This document shows, piece after piece, positions 5,428-5,750 of a stretch of DNA of 5,750 bases. The number at the start of each line of letters is the position of its first letter. The stretch's first letter is position 1. Under the pieces are notes generated by a model. It was not told where the DNA came from, ran no database searches, and saw only the letters and a program-made list of their open reading frames with translations. Where the stretch lies: assembly GCA_947624465.1 (NCBI GenBank), contig CANQKJ010000141.1, positions 1-5,750 of the forward strand. Direction: 5' to 3'. The DNA is from an uncultured Oscillospiraceae bacterium (GTDB taxonomy: Bacteria; Bacillota; Clostridia; Oscillospirales; Oscillospiraceae). The translations under genes and the position numbers were made by a program.

Positions 5428-5750
5428 ATGAAAAAAGAACGAAAGCTGCGCCCGTTCCTCCGCGCTGTCTGGGCGGAGATCACAGAGAAAAAGGGGACCT
5501 TCTGCGTCTATCTTGTCCTCCGGCTGGCCGTGATCCTGATCCTGATCGTCAGGCTGCTGGATCGGAAGTACGAGGATGTCCTTCTCTGCCTGCTCACCCT
5601 GTTCCTTCTGATCCTGCCGCAGATCGTGCAGGCCGCCTTTCACATCGATCTGCCGTCCAGATTGGAGATCGTGCTGCTCTGCTTCGCCTTTGCCGCGGAG
5701 ATCATGGGAGAGGTGCAGTCCTTTTATCTGCACATCCCCTTTTGGGATAC
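5428..5750 (+). CDS. integral membrane protein, unknown function (3' truncated by window end)
   Basis: An open frame begins at ATG 5428 with AGGAGG (5416-5421) six bases upstream and runs off the window after 107 codons. The N-terminus is basic and cytoplasmic-looking (MKKERKLRPFLR). It is followed by hydrophobic stretches at about 25-43 (YLVLRLAVILILIVRLL), 50-68 (VLLCLLTLFLLILPQIV) and 78-97 (RLEIVLLCFAFAAEIMGEV). The phrase AAEIMGEVQSFYLHIPFWDT resembles multi-pass membrane proteins of Clostridia with an 'IPFWDT' helix boundary, but I cannot name the family with confidence. The strong terminator upstream implies its own transcription unit. No clear promoter is visible in the 44 bases between the terminator and the start. 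Confidence 0.75.
   Translation, partial: MKKERKLRPFLRAVWAEITEKKGTFCVYLVLRLAVILILIVRLLDRKYEDVLLCLLTLFLLILPQIVQAAFHIDLPSRLEIVLLCFAFAAEIMGEVQSFYLHIPFWD

Overview
The window looks like a chromosomal segment of a GC-rich gut Firmicute (Eubacteriales, plausibly Oscillospiraceae such as a Flavonifractor/Intestinimonas-like organism). This rests on the strong purine-rich Shine-Dalgarno sites, the high G+C coding sequence, a DhaS-type TetR regulator, a DegV protein and the tRNA-Trp sequence. The genus is an inference, not a demonstration.

Left end (1-342): no convincing complete gene. Positions 11-55 are, on the minus strand, an exact-looking 3' half of a tRNA-Trp gene (anticodon loop with CCA, T arm, acceptor strand, CCA tail) with no 5' half. 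This is the classic remnant of an integrative element's attachment site. Just inside it lie a possible integrase 3'-end relic and an 11-bp tandem repeat. A good sigma-A promoter then leads into a TetR/DhaS-like regulator (343-921), which ends in a terminator hairpin that contains its own stop codon.

Centre (1003-5338): an unusual cluster. A minus-strand gene (1003-2031) is a full-length homologue of the radical SAM protein encoded on the plus strand at 3103-4452. It has precisely lost the CxxxCxxC iron-sulfur loop, the GGE SAM-binding motif and the C-terminal cysteines, so it appears to be a dedicated pseudoenzyme. Divergent from it run a miniature S-adenosylmethionine synthetase-like gene (2251-3033, 260 aa, most catalytic residues kept), the radical SAM enzyme itself, and a DegV-family fatty-acid-binding protein (4466-5338). 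These three look like one operon closed by a strong terminator at 5353-5383. The divergent promoters enclose an array of TGTCCCA/TGGGACA half-sites that looks like a shared operator.

Right end (5428-5750): the start of a membrane protein cut by the window.

Working model (inference): the mini-MetK supplies SAM locally, the radical SAM enzyme modifies an unknown substrate (perhaps a lipid or acyl group, given DegV), and the cluster-less paralogue is a partner, scaffold or regulator. The three-part combination of radical SAM enzyme, its 'dead' paralogue and a dwarf SAM synthetase is the part most likely to be undescribed.
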